Source: Lachnospiraceae bacterium UBA7086
GTDB taxonomy: Bacteria > Bacillota > Clostridia > Lachnospirales > Lachnospiraceae
DNA length: 64,000 nt
Assembly: GCA_002492525.1 (NCBI GenBank)
Contig: DKZA01000003.1
Coordinates: forward strand, 44,392-108,391
Reading direction: 5' to 3'
The number at the start of each line of letters is the position of its first letter. Within the stretch, counting starts at the first letter, position 1. The translations under genes and the position numbers were made by a program. A model generated the notes under the pieces. That model was not told where the DNA came from. It saw only the letters and a list, made by a program, of their open reading frames with translations, and searched no databases. Of the stretch, positions 25,596 to 34,940 are shown piece by piece.

Positions 25596-27158
25596 ATGGC
25601 AAAACAATTTGCGTATGACAGTCTGCCGATCGTACAGACAAAGGCGGGGAAGCTTCGCGGATACCAGAGCGAGGGAACTTATATTTTTAAGGGCATTAAG
25701 TATGCAAAGGCGGAAAGATTCCAGAAACCCGTAGATCCAGACCCCTGGGAAGGGGTTATCGAAACCGCTTCGTATGGTTTTGTATCGCCGATGCTCACAC
25801 AGGACAATCCGAAGGGAGAGATTATTGTTCCGCACCGGTATTGGCCGCAGAACGAGCATTGCCAGAATTTGAATATCTGGACACAGACTTTGGAGACAGA
25901 AGCGCACAAACCGGTTTTGGTCTGGATACATGGCGGGGGCTTCACAATGGGAAGCTCTATTGAACAGAAGGCGTATAATGGAGAAAATATGAGTAAGTAT
26001 GGTGACGTAGTGGTAGTATCCGTAAATCACCGGCTGAATATTCTGGGATATTTTGATTTATCTCCTTATGGCGAAAAGTATGCAGATTCCGCCAACGCAG
26101 GGCAGGAGGATTTGATTGCGGCTCTGCGCTGGATTAAAGATAATATTGCAGCATTTGGCGGCGATCCTGAGAACGTAACAATTTTTGGACAATCCGGCGG
26201 CGGTATGAAAGTCAGCGGGCTGATGCAGATGCCGGCGGCAGATGGATTATTCCATAAGGGCATTATCATGAGCGGCGTGGCAGGCGACTTGATGTCATAT
26301 TCTACCGGAGATTCCCAGCCGATTGTGCAGGCGTTGCTAAAACAGCTTGGTCTTACAGAGGATGAAGTGGAGAAGTTAGAAACCATACCTTATTATGAAC
26401 TGGCGCAGGCATACAATACGGTCAGTCCGGCGCTTGCGATGCAGGGGCTTTATGTGGGATGTATGCCCAAACCCAATGCTTTCTATAAGGGAGAGGGTCC
26501 TGCTTATGGTTTCAGGGATCATGCCTGTAAGATTCCGTTGATAGTGGGAACTGTTTTTGGCGAATTTGCCATGAAGCCGCTGCCGTTTAACAAGGAAGAA
26601 ATTTCAGAAGCGGATTTAAAGAAAGCGTTACAGGAAAGGTTCCATGAACATACGGACGCATTGACGGAGGAATTTGCAATAGCCTATCCGGGAAAGAGTC
26701 TGGCAGACCTGCTTCAGCTGGATACGATTTTTAGATGCCCGGCGAAGGAGTTTATCAAGTCTTTTGCAGAGGCGGGCGGCAGAGTTTATTCTTACTTATT
26801 TGCGTTGGAGTTCCCATATCAGCATAAAAGGACGGCATGGCACTGTGCAGATATTCCGTATGTATTTCATAATGCGGAAATGGTGCCGGTATGTAATATT
26901 CCAGATGTATCCGACCGATTGGAAGAACAGATATTCAGTGCGGTAATTTCCTTTGCCAAAACCGGGGATCCAAACCATCCGGGAATTCCCCAATGGCCGG
27001 AAACTACGGCAGATGACGAAGCCACTATGATATTTGATGAAGTATGTGATTTGCGCCATAATTTTGATGAGAAATTATTGCAGATGTACCGCGATGCGTC
27101 ACCCAAAATTGATCTTGCGGACCTGATGGCCGAAATGGCTGATGATATACAGCATTAA
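25596..27158 (+). CDS. Type-B carboxylesterase/lipase family protein
   Basis: AAAGGAG precedes two consecutive ATG codons (25593 and 25596); the second has the better spacing. The 520-residue alpha/beta hydrolase has the oxyanion-hole motif WIHGGGFTMGS, nucleophile elbow FGQSGGG, a Glu in GTVFGEFA and a His in AWHCADIPYVF, making a complete Ser-Glu-His triad. There is no signal peptide, so it is cytoplasmic. It hydrolyses esters of unknown identity. Length matches the bacterial para-nitrobenzyl esterase group. Confidence 0.91.
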   Translation: MAKQFAYDSLPIVQTKAGKLRGYQSEGTYIFKGIKYAKAERFQKPVDPDPWEGVIETASYGFVSPMLTQDNPKGEIIVPHRYWPQNEHCQNLNIWTQTLETEAHKPVLVWIHGGGFTMGSSIEQKAYNGENMSKYGDVVVVSVNHRLNILGYFDLSPYGEKYADSANAGQEDLIAALRWIKDNIAAFGGDPENVTIFGQSGGGMKVSGLMQMPAADGLFHKGIIMSGVAGDLMSYSTGDSQPIVQALLKQLGLTEDEVEKLETIPYYELAQAYNTVSPALAMQGLYVGCMPKPNAFYKGEGPAYGFRDHACKIPLIVGTVFGEFAMKPLPFNKEEISEADLKKALQERFHEHTDALTEEFAIAYPGKSLADLLQLDTIFRCPAKEFIKSFAEAGGRVYSYLFALEFPYQHKRTAWHCADIPYVFHNAEMVPVCNIPDVSDRLEEQIFSAVISFAKTGDPNHPGIPQWPETTADDEATMIFDEVCDLRHNFDEKLLQMYRDASPKIDLADLMAEMADDIQH

Positions 27159-27198
27159 CTTTTCTTACAGAGGCTTTTCAAAGTCCCCTGATATGGTA

Positions 27199-27204
27199 TA
27201 TAAT
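27199..27204 (+). promoter_or_regulatory. -10 box of the polA operon (tentative)
   Basis: TATAAT at 27199-27204 with TTCAAA about 16 bases upstream. It lies 53 bases before the zinc-finger protein gene, the first gene of the polA operon. Confidence 0.45.
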
Positions 27205-27256
27205 ATTCTTTGTATGGGCGCATAATGGTATGGTCTGTAGAAAGACGTGGTATGGT

Positions 27257-27580
27257 ATGAACTGTAAAGAGGCAGAGAAAAAAATATACTCCTTCCTGCA
27301 AGACGATCTGGATGGGAGAGGTCTGGCGGAGTTTGTAGAGCATATCGATGAATGTCCGGAATGTATGGAGGAACTTTCTATCCAGTTTCTGGTGGCAGAA
27401 GGTATGGAACAGCTTGAAAAGGGAAATAGCTTTAATTTGCAGGAAGCGCTTCACTATAAACTTGCCGATGCGGATTATAAGATCAGGTTGAATCGCATAC
27501 TCAGGCGTATCTTGATCTGGCTGGAAGCCGCAGTGGCGGTGGCGATCGTGATTGCGCTGTGTGTTGTGATGCGTCTGTAG
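27257..27580 (+). CDS. Zinc-finger HC2 membrane protein (anti-sigma-like)
   Basis: The 107-residue protein has a zinc-finger pattern C3, H29, C33, C36 (HIDECPECMEEL) and one membrane helix near the C-terminus (about 84-104). This is the architecture of zf-HC2 anti-sigma factors, but no sigma factor gene is adjacent. It leads the polA operon, ending 12 bases before polA. The start at 27257 is best supported by conservation of the Cys-3 position; the ribosome binding site is weak. It may regulate an unlinked sigma factor or have another role. Confidence 0.78.
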   Translation: MNCKEAEKKIYSFLQDDLDGRGLAEFVEHIDECPECMEELSIQFLVAEGMEQLEKGNSFNLQEALHYKLADADYKIRLNRILRRILIWLEAAVAVAIVIALCVVMRL

Positions 27581-27592
27581 TGAGGAAAAACA

Positions 27593-30322
27593 ATGACTGA
27601 AAAACTGGTATTGATAGATGGACATAGTATATTGAACAGAGCTTTTTATGGTGTGCCGGATTTGACGAATAGTCAGGGACTGCATACCAATGCAGTGTAT
27701 GGTTTTTTGAATATTATGTTCAAAATTCTGGAAGAGGAACAGCCGGATTATCTGACAGTGGCATTTGATGTACACGCCCCCACGTTTCGGCATGAGATTT
27801 ATAAGGAATATAAGGGTACAAGAAAGCCTATGCCGGCAGAATTACACGAGCAGGTGCCGGTGATGAAGCAGATGTTACAGGCCATGGGGATCTGTGTGGT
27901 GGAGAAGGCAGGACTGGAAGCGGATGATATTCTGGGAACCATCGCAAAACGCGGAGAGAGAGCCGGGATGGAAGTATCTCTGGTATCGGGAGACCGGGAT
28001 CTGTTGCAGGTGGCTACAGATCATATCCGGATTCGGATTCCCAAGACCAAGGGAGGACGGACAGAGGTAGAGGATTATTATGCCAAAGATGTGGAAGAAA
28101 GGTACCAGGTCAATCCGCTCCAATTTATTGATTTAAAGGCACTGATGGGAGATACGGCAGACAATATTCCTGGCGTACCGAAGGTGGGAGAAAAGACAGC
28201 CACGGAACTGATGGTGACGTTTGGCTCGTTGGAAAATATTTATCAGCACATAGAAGATGTTTCCAAAAAATCGGTGCGGGAGTCGTTATCAGCCAATAAG
28301 GATCTGGCAGATTTAAGCAAGACGCTGGCGACGATCAATGTGGACGCAGAGATTTCGTATGATTTTGAGAAGGCCAGAATCGGTAATTTTTATACCGAGG
28401 AAGCTTATGTGCTGTGCAAACAACTGGAATTTAAGAATCTGCTCACAAGATTTGAAAAAGATGTGACGGTCGCCAACAGCCAGACAGAATATTTCCGGGA
28501 AATCACACAGCTTCATGAAGTGGAGTCTATGTTTGAAGAAATCCGCCGGAAAGAAGGGCAAAACGGCGGCCCAGAGGAATTTGGACTGGCGGTCTTTAAG
28601 GATGGAAAACAGGCGGACAGCCTTATGGGCATTGCGCTGGCTTTAGAGCAAAAAAGGGTGGTATTTGTTCCCTGTCAGGGACTGGTGACAGCCAAGTATT
28701 TGTGTGGAAAGTTGTCGGAACTGAATAGAAGAGAATTCTGTAAATTTAACATATTTGATTGTAAGAATTGTTATGATGTGATAGAGGAAGGGCTTTACCA
28801 GAGTATGTGGCGGGCGGAAGACGGGTCGCAGGACGTGCTTGCACCCTATAGAAAACAGCGTTATTTTGACCTTCTGGTGGCGGCTTATTTGTTAAATCCT
28901 CTGAAGAGTGATTATGCACCGGAGGATATTGCTGGAGAATATCTGGGACTTACGATTCCAGACAGGGTGCAGGTATGCGGCAAGGCGTCTTATGCAGATA
29001 CTTATGCTGCCCATCCGCGTGAGTTTATGGAGTATGCCTGCTTTCATGCTTATGTATGTCTGATGGCAGCGCCGCTTTTGCAAAAGAAGCTGGAAGAGCA
29101 GGGTATGAGATCGCTGTTGTATGAGATTGAGATGCCGCTTACCAGGGTATTGCATGATATGGAATGTTACGGGGTCCTGGTGAAGCCGGATGAACTGAAG
29201 GCTTATGGGGAGGCGCTGACAGGAAGGATTGCAGAACTGGAACAGGCAATTTATGAGCAGGCAGGCTGTGAATTTAATATCAATTCTCCCAAACAGTTGG
29301 GAGAGGTTTTGTTTGAGAAAATGGGTATTAAAGGCGGCAAAAAGACCAAAACCGGATATTCTACGGCGGCTGATGTTTTAGAAAAACTTGCGGCAGAATA
29401 CCCGATAGTTTCCGATATTCTGGAGTATCGAGGGCTTGCAAAGTTAAAGTCCACCTATGCAGAGGGACTTGCAGCTTATATTGACAAAGAGGGCAGGATC
29501 CACTCTACTTTTAATCAGACTATCACTGCCACCGGGCGCATCAGTTCTACAGAACCTAATCTGCAGAATATTCCTATGCGTATGGAACTGGGCAGACGAA
29601 TCAGAAAGGTTTTTGTGCCTATGGAGGGGTGTCTGTTCATGGATGCGGATTATTCTCAGATTGAACTGAGAATACTGGCCCACATGTCAGAGGATAAGCA
29701 GCTGATCGAGGCATATCAGATGGAGGAGGATATCCATCGGATTACGGCGTCTAAAGTATTTCATACCCCCTTTGAGGAAGTGACCGATTTGCAGAGACGT
29801 AATGCCAAGGCAGTTAATTTTGGTATTGTTTATGGCATCAGTTCTTTTGGCCTGAGTCAGGATCTTAGTATCTCGAAGAAAGAGGCGGCCGCCTATATTG
29901 AACAATATTTCGAGACCTATCCGGGGGTGAAAAGATTTCTGGATAACATGGTGGAGAAGGCAAAGAAGCAGGGATATGTGACTACCATGTACGGACGCAG
30001 ACGGCCGATTCCGGAACTGTCTTCCAGTAATTTCATGCAGCGTTCCTTTGGAGAACGTGTGGCTATGAACTCGCCGATTCAGGGCACAGCGGCGGATATC
30101 ATGAAGATTGCCATGATCCGGGTGTGGGAGAATCTGCATAGAGAAGGGCTTAAGTCCAGGCTGATCTTACAGGTGCATGACGAATTATTGATTGAGACTT
30201 ATGCCGGCGAGGAAGAACAGGTGAGGCAGATCCTTACACAGCAGATGCAGCAGGCAGCCAATCTGTCAGTGACACTGGAGATTGATTTGCATACGGGTGA
30301 CAATTGGTACGAGGCGAAATAG
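27593..30322 (+). CDS. polA: DNA polymerase I
   Basis: The 909-residue protein has the 5' nuclease domain (about 1-290, with VLIDGHSILNRAFYG and VSGDRDLLQ), a central degenerate 3'-5' exonuclease domain and the family A polymerase domain (about 530-909) with DADYSQIELRILAHMS, RRNAKAVNFGIVYG and LQVHDELLIE. The exonuclease DxE motif is missing (FGLAVFKDG), so proofreading is not expected. It removes RNA primers and fills gaps. It is followed three bases later by coaE, a common arrangement. Confidence 0.97.
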   Translation: MTEKLVLIDGHSILNRAFYGVPDLTNSQGLHTNAVYGFLNIMFKILEEEQPDYLTVAFDVHAPTFRHEIYKEYKGTRKPMPAELHEQVPVMKQMLQAMGICVVEKAGLEADDILGTIAKRGERAGMEVSLVSGDRDLLQVATDHIRIRIPKTKGGRTEVEDYYAKDVEERYQVNPLQFIDLKALMGDTADNIPGVPKVGEKTATELMVTFGSLENIYQHIEDVSKKSVRESLSANKDLADLSKTLATINVDAEISYDFEKARIGNFYTEEAYVLCKQLEFKNLLTRFEKDVTVANSQTEYFREITQLHEVESMFEEIRRKEGQNGGPEEFGLAVFKDGKQADSLMGIALALEQKRVVFVPCQGLVTAKYLCGKLSELNRREFCKFNIFDCKNCYDVIEEGLYQSMWRAEDGSQDVLAPYRKQRYFDLLVAAYLLNPLKSDYAPEDIAGEYLGLTIPDRVQVCGKASYADTYAAHPREFMEYACFHAYVCLMAAPLLQKKLEEQGMRSLLYEIEMPLTRVLHDMECYGVLVKPDELKAYGEALTGRIAELEQAIYEQAGCEFNINSPKQLGEVLFEKMGIKGGKKTKTGYSTAADVLEKLAAEYPIVSDILEYRGLAKLKSTYAEGLAAYIDKEGRIHSTFNQTITATGRISSTEPNLQNIPMRMELGRRIRKVFVPMEGCLFMDADYSQIELRILAHMSEDKQLIEAYQMEEDIHRITASKVFHTPFEEVTDLQRRNAKAVNFGIVYGISSFGLSQDLSISKKEAAAYIEQYFETYPGVKRFLDNMVEKAKKQGYVTTMYGRRRPIPELSSSNFMQRSFGERVAMNSPIQGTAADIMKIAMIRVWENLHREGLKSRLILQVHDELLIETYAGEEEQVRQILTQQMQQAANLSVTLEIDLHTGDNWYEAK

Positions 30323-30325
30323 GAC

Positions 30326-30934
30326 ATGAAAGTTATAGGTGTTACGGGTGGCGTGGGTGCGGGAAAATCAGAGGTGCTTGCTTACCTGGCTGAACATTAC
30401 AACTGCCGCGTGATCATGGCGGACAGAGTGGCCCATCAACTGGAGGAACCGGGAGAAAGATGTTATGAATCTCTGGTGGCCCTTCTGGGGACACAGGTGC
30501 TGACTCCGGATGGCAGGATTGACAGGCAGAAGATGGCGGCACGGATTTTTGGCGACACGGCAATGTTGGAAAAGGTCAATGCGATTGTACATCCGGCGGT
30601 GAAAGATTATCTTCTGGAACAGATTGCCCGGGAGAGAGCTTTGAAAAAGTTTGATTTCCTGTTTATCGAGGCGGCGCTTTTGATAGAGGAAGGTTACGGA
30701 AAAATCGTGGATGAACTTTGGTATATTCATGCAGATATGGCAGTCAGGCGAAAGCGGCTGAAACAGATTAGAGGATATTCCGATGAAAAGATAGACAGTA
30801 TCCTGCATAAACAGCTTCCGGAGGAGGCATTTTATGAACATTGCGGGGTAGTGATAGAGAACAGCGGAACGCTTGCGAGCGTTTATCAACAAATAGAGAA
30901 AGAATTGGGGGAATACCAGTGTCAGAAGCAATGA
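30326..30934 (+). CDS. coaE: Dephospho-CoA kinase
   Basis: The 202-residue protein begins with the P-loop GVTGGVGAGKS and contains the CoaE signature region MADRVAHQLEEPGE and an NAIVHPAVK segment. It phosphorylates dephospho-CoA at the 3'-hydroxyl, the last step of CoA synthesis. It starts three bases after polA and its 3' end overlaps the next gene by 16 bases. Length matches the family. Confidence 0.95.
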   Translation: MKVIGVTGGVGAGKSEVLAYLAEHYNCRVIMADRVAHQLEEPGERCYESLVALLGTQVLTPDGRIDRQKMAARIFGDTAMLEKVNAIVHPAVKDYLLEQIARERALKKFDFLFIEAALLIEEGYGKIVDELWYIHADMAVRRKRLKQIRGYSDEKIDSILHKQLPEEAFYEHCGVVIENSGTLASVYQQIEKELGEYQCQKQ

Positions 30935-33258
30935 AATTTCCAGGACAGCTTGTGTTTGGTCTGGATATCGGGACAAGAAGTATTGTAGGTACAGTAGGAT
31001 ATCGTGTGGGAGATAAATTCCATGTGGTAGCTCAGAGCATCAGGGAACATGGGACCCGTTCCATGCTGGATGGACAGATTCATGATATCTATAAAGTGGG
31101 CGGCACCATCAGCGAAGTGAAGGCGGAGCTGGAAGATAAGATCGGCAGGCCGCTTAAGGATGTCTGTATCGCGGCCGCGGGACGTGTGTTACAGACTGTG
31201 ACTCTGAGAGTAGATCAGGATCTTGAGGCGGACAGAGAAGTCACGGGAGAAGATATTTATGCACTGGATTCCATGGGTGTGGAGCAGGCATATGAAGAGT
31301 TCCTGGAGAACAATGAGCTGGATATGAAGTTCTATTGTGTGGGATATTCCATTGTCCGTTATTATATGAATGGCTACACCATAGGAAATCTGGAAGGACA
31401 CAAGGCAAAGACCATAGGGGCGGATATTATCGCAACCTTTTTGCCGGAAGATGTAGTGGACGGGCTTTACAAAGCAGTGGGCGTGGCGGGCCTGGAGGTA
31501 GTGAACCTGACTCTGGAGCCGATTGCGGCAATCCAGGTGGCGATTCCGGAAATGTATCGTATGTTAAATATTGCGCTGGTGGATGTGGGGGCGGGAACTT
31601 CCGATATTTCGGTGACCAGGGATGGCAGTATCATAGCCTATGGCATGATTCCCATTGCCGGTGACAGCCTGACAGAAGTACTGGCGAAACATTGTCTGGT
31701 GGATTTTGGCACAGCAGAGCAGATCAAACGGGATACCGGAGTCAAAGATGTGATTGAATACAAGGATATTATGGGGCTTACGCAGACAATCACCACGGAG
31801 GAAGTGGAACGGGTGACTGCGGAAGTGATTGATAAGATGACCAGTCAGGTGGCGGATAAGATTAAGGAACTGAACGGAGATAAATCTGTCAGTGCTGTGT
31901 TTGTGGTGGGCGGCGGCGGTAAGCTTCCGGGCTATACCCAGGCACTGGCGCAGAAGCTTGACATCCAGAAAGAGAGGGTGGCTGTCCGCGGTGAGGAAGT
32001 CATGCAGAACATTGAATTTCTGGAAGAGGATGCCAGAAAAGATTCCCTCATGGTAACACCTATTGGCATCTGCTTAAGTTTTTACGAACAGAGTAATAAC
32101 TTTATCTTTGTCTATTTTAATGAACAAAGGGTCAAAATTTATGACAATAATAAGGTGGCAGTGGTGGATGCCGCCATGCAGGCCGAGTTTGCCAGTGAAG
32201 GGCTCTTCCCCAAGAGAGGAAAGGAACTCAATTTTACAGTCAACGGCAAACCGCGTATCGCCAGGGGAGCTTTTGGCGAGGCGGCGGTCATTACAGTCAA
32301 TGGCAATGAAGCGGATATCTATACGCAGGTCAGAGCCAATGATCAGATTAAGGTGATAGAATCTACGGCCGGTGAAGCGGCTCAGATGGAAATCAGCCAG
32401 CTGCCGGAGTTTGGCGCCAAGATGTGGGTGGAAGTCAATGGTAAGAAGATAGACCTGCCTAAATTTGCCAGTGTAAACGGTGAGTTACAGTCCGGTTATT
32501 ATAATATTCAGGAGAATGACGAGATTGAGATTCTCGGTTATTATACGGTGCGGCAGATTGCAGAGTTTATGGATGTGGTCATAGACTGGGCTATGAATAT
32601 CTATGTGAATAATAAGATTGCGGATATGGATACCAAAGTATATGAGAACTTCTCCGTAATCTGGACCATGGAGGAATTGCAGTTATCCGATGTGGAGATC
32701 TATGAGCCGGAAGAACCTGTATCCGGGAAAAAAGGAAGAGCGGATACATCCGTTGCCGGAACGGCGGCGTTTACGGCGGTGGCTTCCAGAACGGCCAAAG
32801 AAGCGGTACCGACAGGAGACAAGGACAGCGCATATACACAGTCGGGACAGGAGATTGACAGACAGGACAGCAATGATTTAAAGGATACTTCTGCCGATGA
32901 ATCTTTGGAGAAACCCCGCGGAGCCAGGATCGTGATGGGCCCCGGCATAAAACGCGCCGAGGCAGAAGCCAAGGCAAAAGAAGAAGCGGCGGCCAGAGCC
33001 AGAGAAGAAGAGGCCAGACGTAAAGAAGCACAGCTTAGTAAGGGTGCGCCCGTATCCATCCAGGTGACCGTCAATAATGAGCAGATTCGGCTGACAGGGA
33101 AACGCAGCTATATCTTTGTGGATGTGTTTGAATATATTGATTTTGATCTCTCGAAACCCCAAGGAAGCGGAATCGTGACTACCTTAAACGGCAGAGAAGC
33201 GCAATATATGGAGAAAATAAAGAGCGGTGATGTGATTGAAATTTACTGGAAGGATTGA
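30919..33258 (+). CDS. FtsA-like actin-family ATPase with long C-terminal extension
   Basis: A GTG start at 30919 has GGGGGA seven bases upstream; the ATG at 30931 overlaps the coaE stop but lies too far from it. The 779-residue protein has an actin-type ATPase core (about 10-390) with FGLDIGTRSIVGTVGY, VDVGAGTSDISV and VVGGGGKLPGYT. FtsA is about 420 residues; the rest here is extra: beta-rich domains (400-570), a disordered part, an Ala/Glu-rich coiled coil (about 675-705) and a final ubiquitin-like fold (VSIQVTVNNEQIRLTGKRSY). No amphipathic FtsA C-terminal anchor is evident. Probably a cytoskeletal or division protein. Confidence 0.82.
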   Translation: MSEAMKFPGQLVFGLDIGTRSIVGTVGYRVGDKFHVVAQSIREHGTRSMLDGQIHDIYKVGGTISEVKAELEDKIGRPLKDVCIAAAGRVLQTVTLRVDQDLEADREVTGEDIYALDSMGVEQAYEEFLENNELDMKFYCVGYSIVRYYMNGYTIGNLEGHKAKTIGADIIATFLPEDVVDGLYKAVGVAGLEVVNLTLEPIAAIQVAIPEMYRMLNIALVDVGAGTSDISVTRDGSIIAYGMIPIAGDSLTEVLAKHCLVDFGTAEQIKRDTGVKDVIEYKDIMGLTQTITTEEVERVTAEVIDKMTSQVADKIKELNGDKSVSAVFVVGGGGKLPGYTQALAQKLDIQKERVAVRGEEVMQNIEFLEEDARKDSLMVTPIGICLSFYEQSNNFIFVYFNEQRVKIYDNNKVAVVDAAMQAEFASEGLFPKRGKELNFTVNGKPRIARGAFGEAAVITVNGNEADIYTQVRANDQIKVIESTAGEAAQMEISQLPEFGAKMWVEVNGKKIDLPKFASVNGELQSGYYNIQENDEIEILGYYTVRQIAEFMDVVIDWAMNIYVNNKIADMDTKVYENFSVIWTMEELQLSDVEIYEPEEPVSGKKGRADTSVAGTAAFTAVASRTAKEAVPTGDKDSAYTQSGQEIDRQDSNDLKDTSADESLEKPRGARIVMGPGIKRAEAEAKAKEEAAARAREEEARRKEAQLSKGAPVSIQVTVNNEQIRLTGKRSYIFVDVFEYIDFDLSKPQGSGIVTTLNGREAQYMEKIKSGDVIEIYWKD

Positions 33259-33287
33259 CAGAAGGGGAAGAAAAGGTTTACATAACT

Positions 33288-34088
33288 ATGAGATTGTGTA
33301 GTATTGCCAGCGGCAGCAGCGGCAACTGTGTGTATGTGGGAAGTGATACCACGCACTTATTGATGGATGTGGGAATCAGCGGTAAACGGACAGAGGCCGG
33401 TCTTAGGGAATTGGGCCTGAAAATGACGGATATTGATGCAATCTGTATCACGCACGAACATGCCGATCATATCAGCGGACTGGGTGTGCTTGCCCGAAAA
33501 TACGGCGTGCCGATTTATGCTACGAAAGGCACGGTAGAGGCTATCAAACAGACCGCTTCTCTGGGTGAGATAGATGACGAACTCTTTCAGATTATCAGAC
33601 CGGATGAACGGTGTATCATCAAGGATCTGTCCTTGTATCCTATGCGGACTTCTCATGATGCCGCCGATCCGGTGGCTTATCGCATCAGTTATGACGGCCA
33701 GAAGGTGGGAATCATCACAGACCTTGGCTGTTATAATGACTATACGGTGGAGTGTCTGCGGGATTTAGATCTCTTATATCTGGAAGCCAATCACGATGTG
33801 CATATGTTACAGGTTGGACCTTATCCTTATTATCTGAAGCAGAGGATACTGGGAGAGAGAGGGCATTTGTCCAACGAGGCGGCAGGAAAACTATTAAGCC
33901 GCCTTTTGCATGACAACTTGCAGGCCATTGTGTTGGGGCATCTGAGTAAGGAGAATAATCTTCCGGAGCTTGCTTACGAGTCGGTACGGGTGGAAGTGAC
34001 CATGTCGGATACCAAGTATAATGGCAATGATTTTCCGGTGTACGTGGCAAAGCGGAGCGAAGTGTCGGATGTGATTGAGGTGCGATAG
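33288..34088 (+). CDS. MBL-fold metallohydrolase, YycJ/WalJ family
   Basis: The start at 33288 gives the conserved N-terminus MRLCSIASGSSGNC. The 266-residue protein has the metallo-beta-lactamase motif THEHADH (two-metal site), later DLGCYND and LGHLSKENN. The family contains the nuclease-like WalJ/YycJ proteins, linked in Firmicutes to cell-wall regulation and DNA metabolism. It follows the FtsA-like gene by 29 bases in the polA operon. AAAAGG precedes at 11 bases. Confidence 0.9.
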   Translation: MRLCSIASGSSGNCVYVGSDTTHLLMDVGISGKRTEAGLRELGLKMTDIDAICITHEHADHISGLGVLARKYGVPIYATKGTVEAIKQTASLGEIDDELFQIIRPDERCIIKDLSLYPMRTSHDAADPVAYRISYDGQKVGIITDLGCYNDYTVECLRDLDLLYLEANHDVHMLQVGPYPYYLKQRILGERGHLSNEAAGKLLSRLLHDNLQAIVLGHLSKENNLPELAYESVRVEVTMSDTKYNGNDFPVYVAKRSEVSDVIEVR

Positions 34089-34099
34089 AGGTATCTACA

Positions 34100-34507
34100 G
34101 TGAAGAAACGTTTGCTCATTGTCTTTCTGGTGTTTATTATATTGACTTTTTTGGAAAGTGGTATCCTTATGGAAGTGCTATGGTTGAACGGATTGAGTTG
34201 GGAACCTCAATTTATGGTATGCACTGAAGCAGGGAAAACCGGTCTTTATGCTCTGGTATATTTTATTCCGGTAAGTATAATTATAATATTTTTGAATCGC
34301 ATTGCTCTTTGCATAGAAAAGAGAAGTGGTGGGAAAGAATTTTTGGGGGATTGTATTTGTGCATTGTTTGGTATAGGGATAGGAATTGTAGTGACTTTTG
34401 ATGCACCTTTTCAGGTGCGATATGCAACGCCGGTTTATATGTTGGGCATATGGATTGCAGATTTTCTGATTGATTTTTTTGATTGGATGAGACTTATGCC
34501 ACCTTGA
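34100..34507 (+). CDS. Small membrane protein of unknown function
   Basis: GTG start with GAGGT about eight bases upstream. The 135-residue product has an N-terminal hydrophobic segment (4-25), a second at about 48-66, a third at 83-98 and a fourth at 110-128. No motif is recognised. It follows the WalJ-type gene by 11 bases and is probably in the same operon. Start choice is uncertain because there is no ATG. Confidence 0.65.
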   Translation: MKKRLLIVFLVFIILTFLESGILMEVLWLNGLSWEPQFMVCTEAGKTGLYALVYFIPVSIIIIFLNRIALCIEKRSGGKEFLGDCICALFGIGIGIVVTFDAPFQVRYATPVYMLGIWIADFLIDFFDWMRLMPP

Positions 34508-34562
34508 ATTTTATAACAATCTTATGAACAACATCAATGATAAAGATAGAAAAGAGGAGACT

Positions 34563-34835
34563 ATGAAAAAGACAATTATCACGGTAGTAGGCAAAGACAC
34601 GGTAGGCATTATTGCCAGGGTATGCACTTATCTGGCGGATAACCAAATCAATATTCTGGATATTTCCCAGACCATTGTGCAGGGATTCTTTAATATGATG
34701 ATGATCGTGGATACGAATCTGACAACGAAGGATTTCGGTGTGATTGTGGATGAACTGGAGAAGCTGGGCGAGGAAATCGGCGTGGTCATCAAATGCCAGA
34801 AGGAAGAAATCTTTGATCAGATGCACCGCATTTAG
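34563..34835 (+). CDS. ACT domain protein (UPF0237)
   Basis: The start at 34563 follows GAGGAG. The 90-residue protein is a single ACT domain, with the UPF0237 opening TIITVVGKDTVGIIARVCTY and NILDISQTI. ACT domains bind small ligands, often amino acids. The next gene encodes a PFL (UPF0210) protein, its usual partner across Firmicutes and archaea, so the two probably work together, the ACT protein perhaps as regulator (inference). Confidence 0.92.
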   Translation: MKKTIITVVGKDTVGIIARVCTYLADNQINILDISQTIVQGFFNMMMIVDTNLTTKDFGVIVDELEKLGEEIGVVIKCQKEEIFDQMHRI

Positions 34836-34842
34836 AGTAACT

Positions 34843-34871
34843 CAAATTTGTGCAGGGGCGTCACAAATTTG
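34843..34871. repeat. Inverted repeat 1 between the ACT and PFL genes
   Basis: CAAATTTGTG (34843-34852) and CACAAATTTG (34862-34871) are perfectly complementary around a nine-base loop. No T-run follows. Confidence 0.85.
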
Positions 34872-34877
34872 TTTGAT

Positions 34878-34907
34878 GGCAGACGCAAATTTGAAATTTG
34901 CGTCGCC
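34878..34907. repeat. Inverted repeat 2 between the ACT and PFL genes
   Basis: GACGCAAATTT (34882-34892) and AAATTTGCGTC (34894-34904) are perfectly complementary around one G, flanked by GGC (34878-34880) and GCC (34905-34907). It is the second strong hairpin in a 105-base gap; a small GCGTAAACGC palindrome follows at 34913-34922. Confidence 0.85.
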
Positions 34908-34940
34908 TCATTGCGTAAACGCTCCGGAATGGAGAGTAAC

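Noticed and set aside
24762..26030. 422-codon open frame on the minus strand
   Set aside because: It lies antisense to the lysozyme and esterase genes, is rich in Leu, Ile, His, Arg and Cys as expected of a shadow frame, and has no recognisable domain or ribosome binding site.
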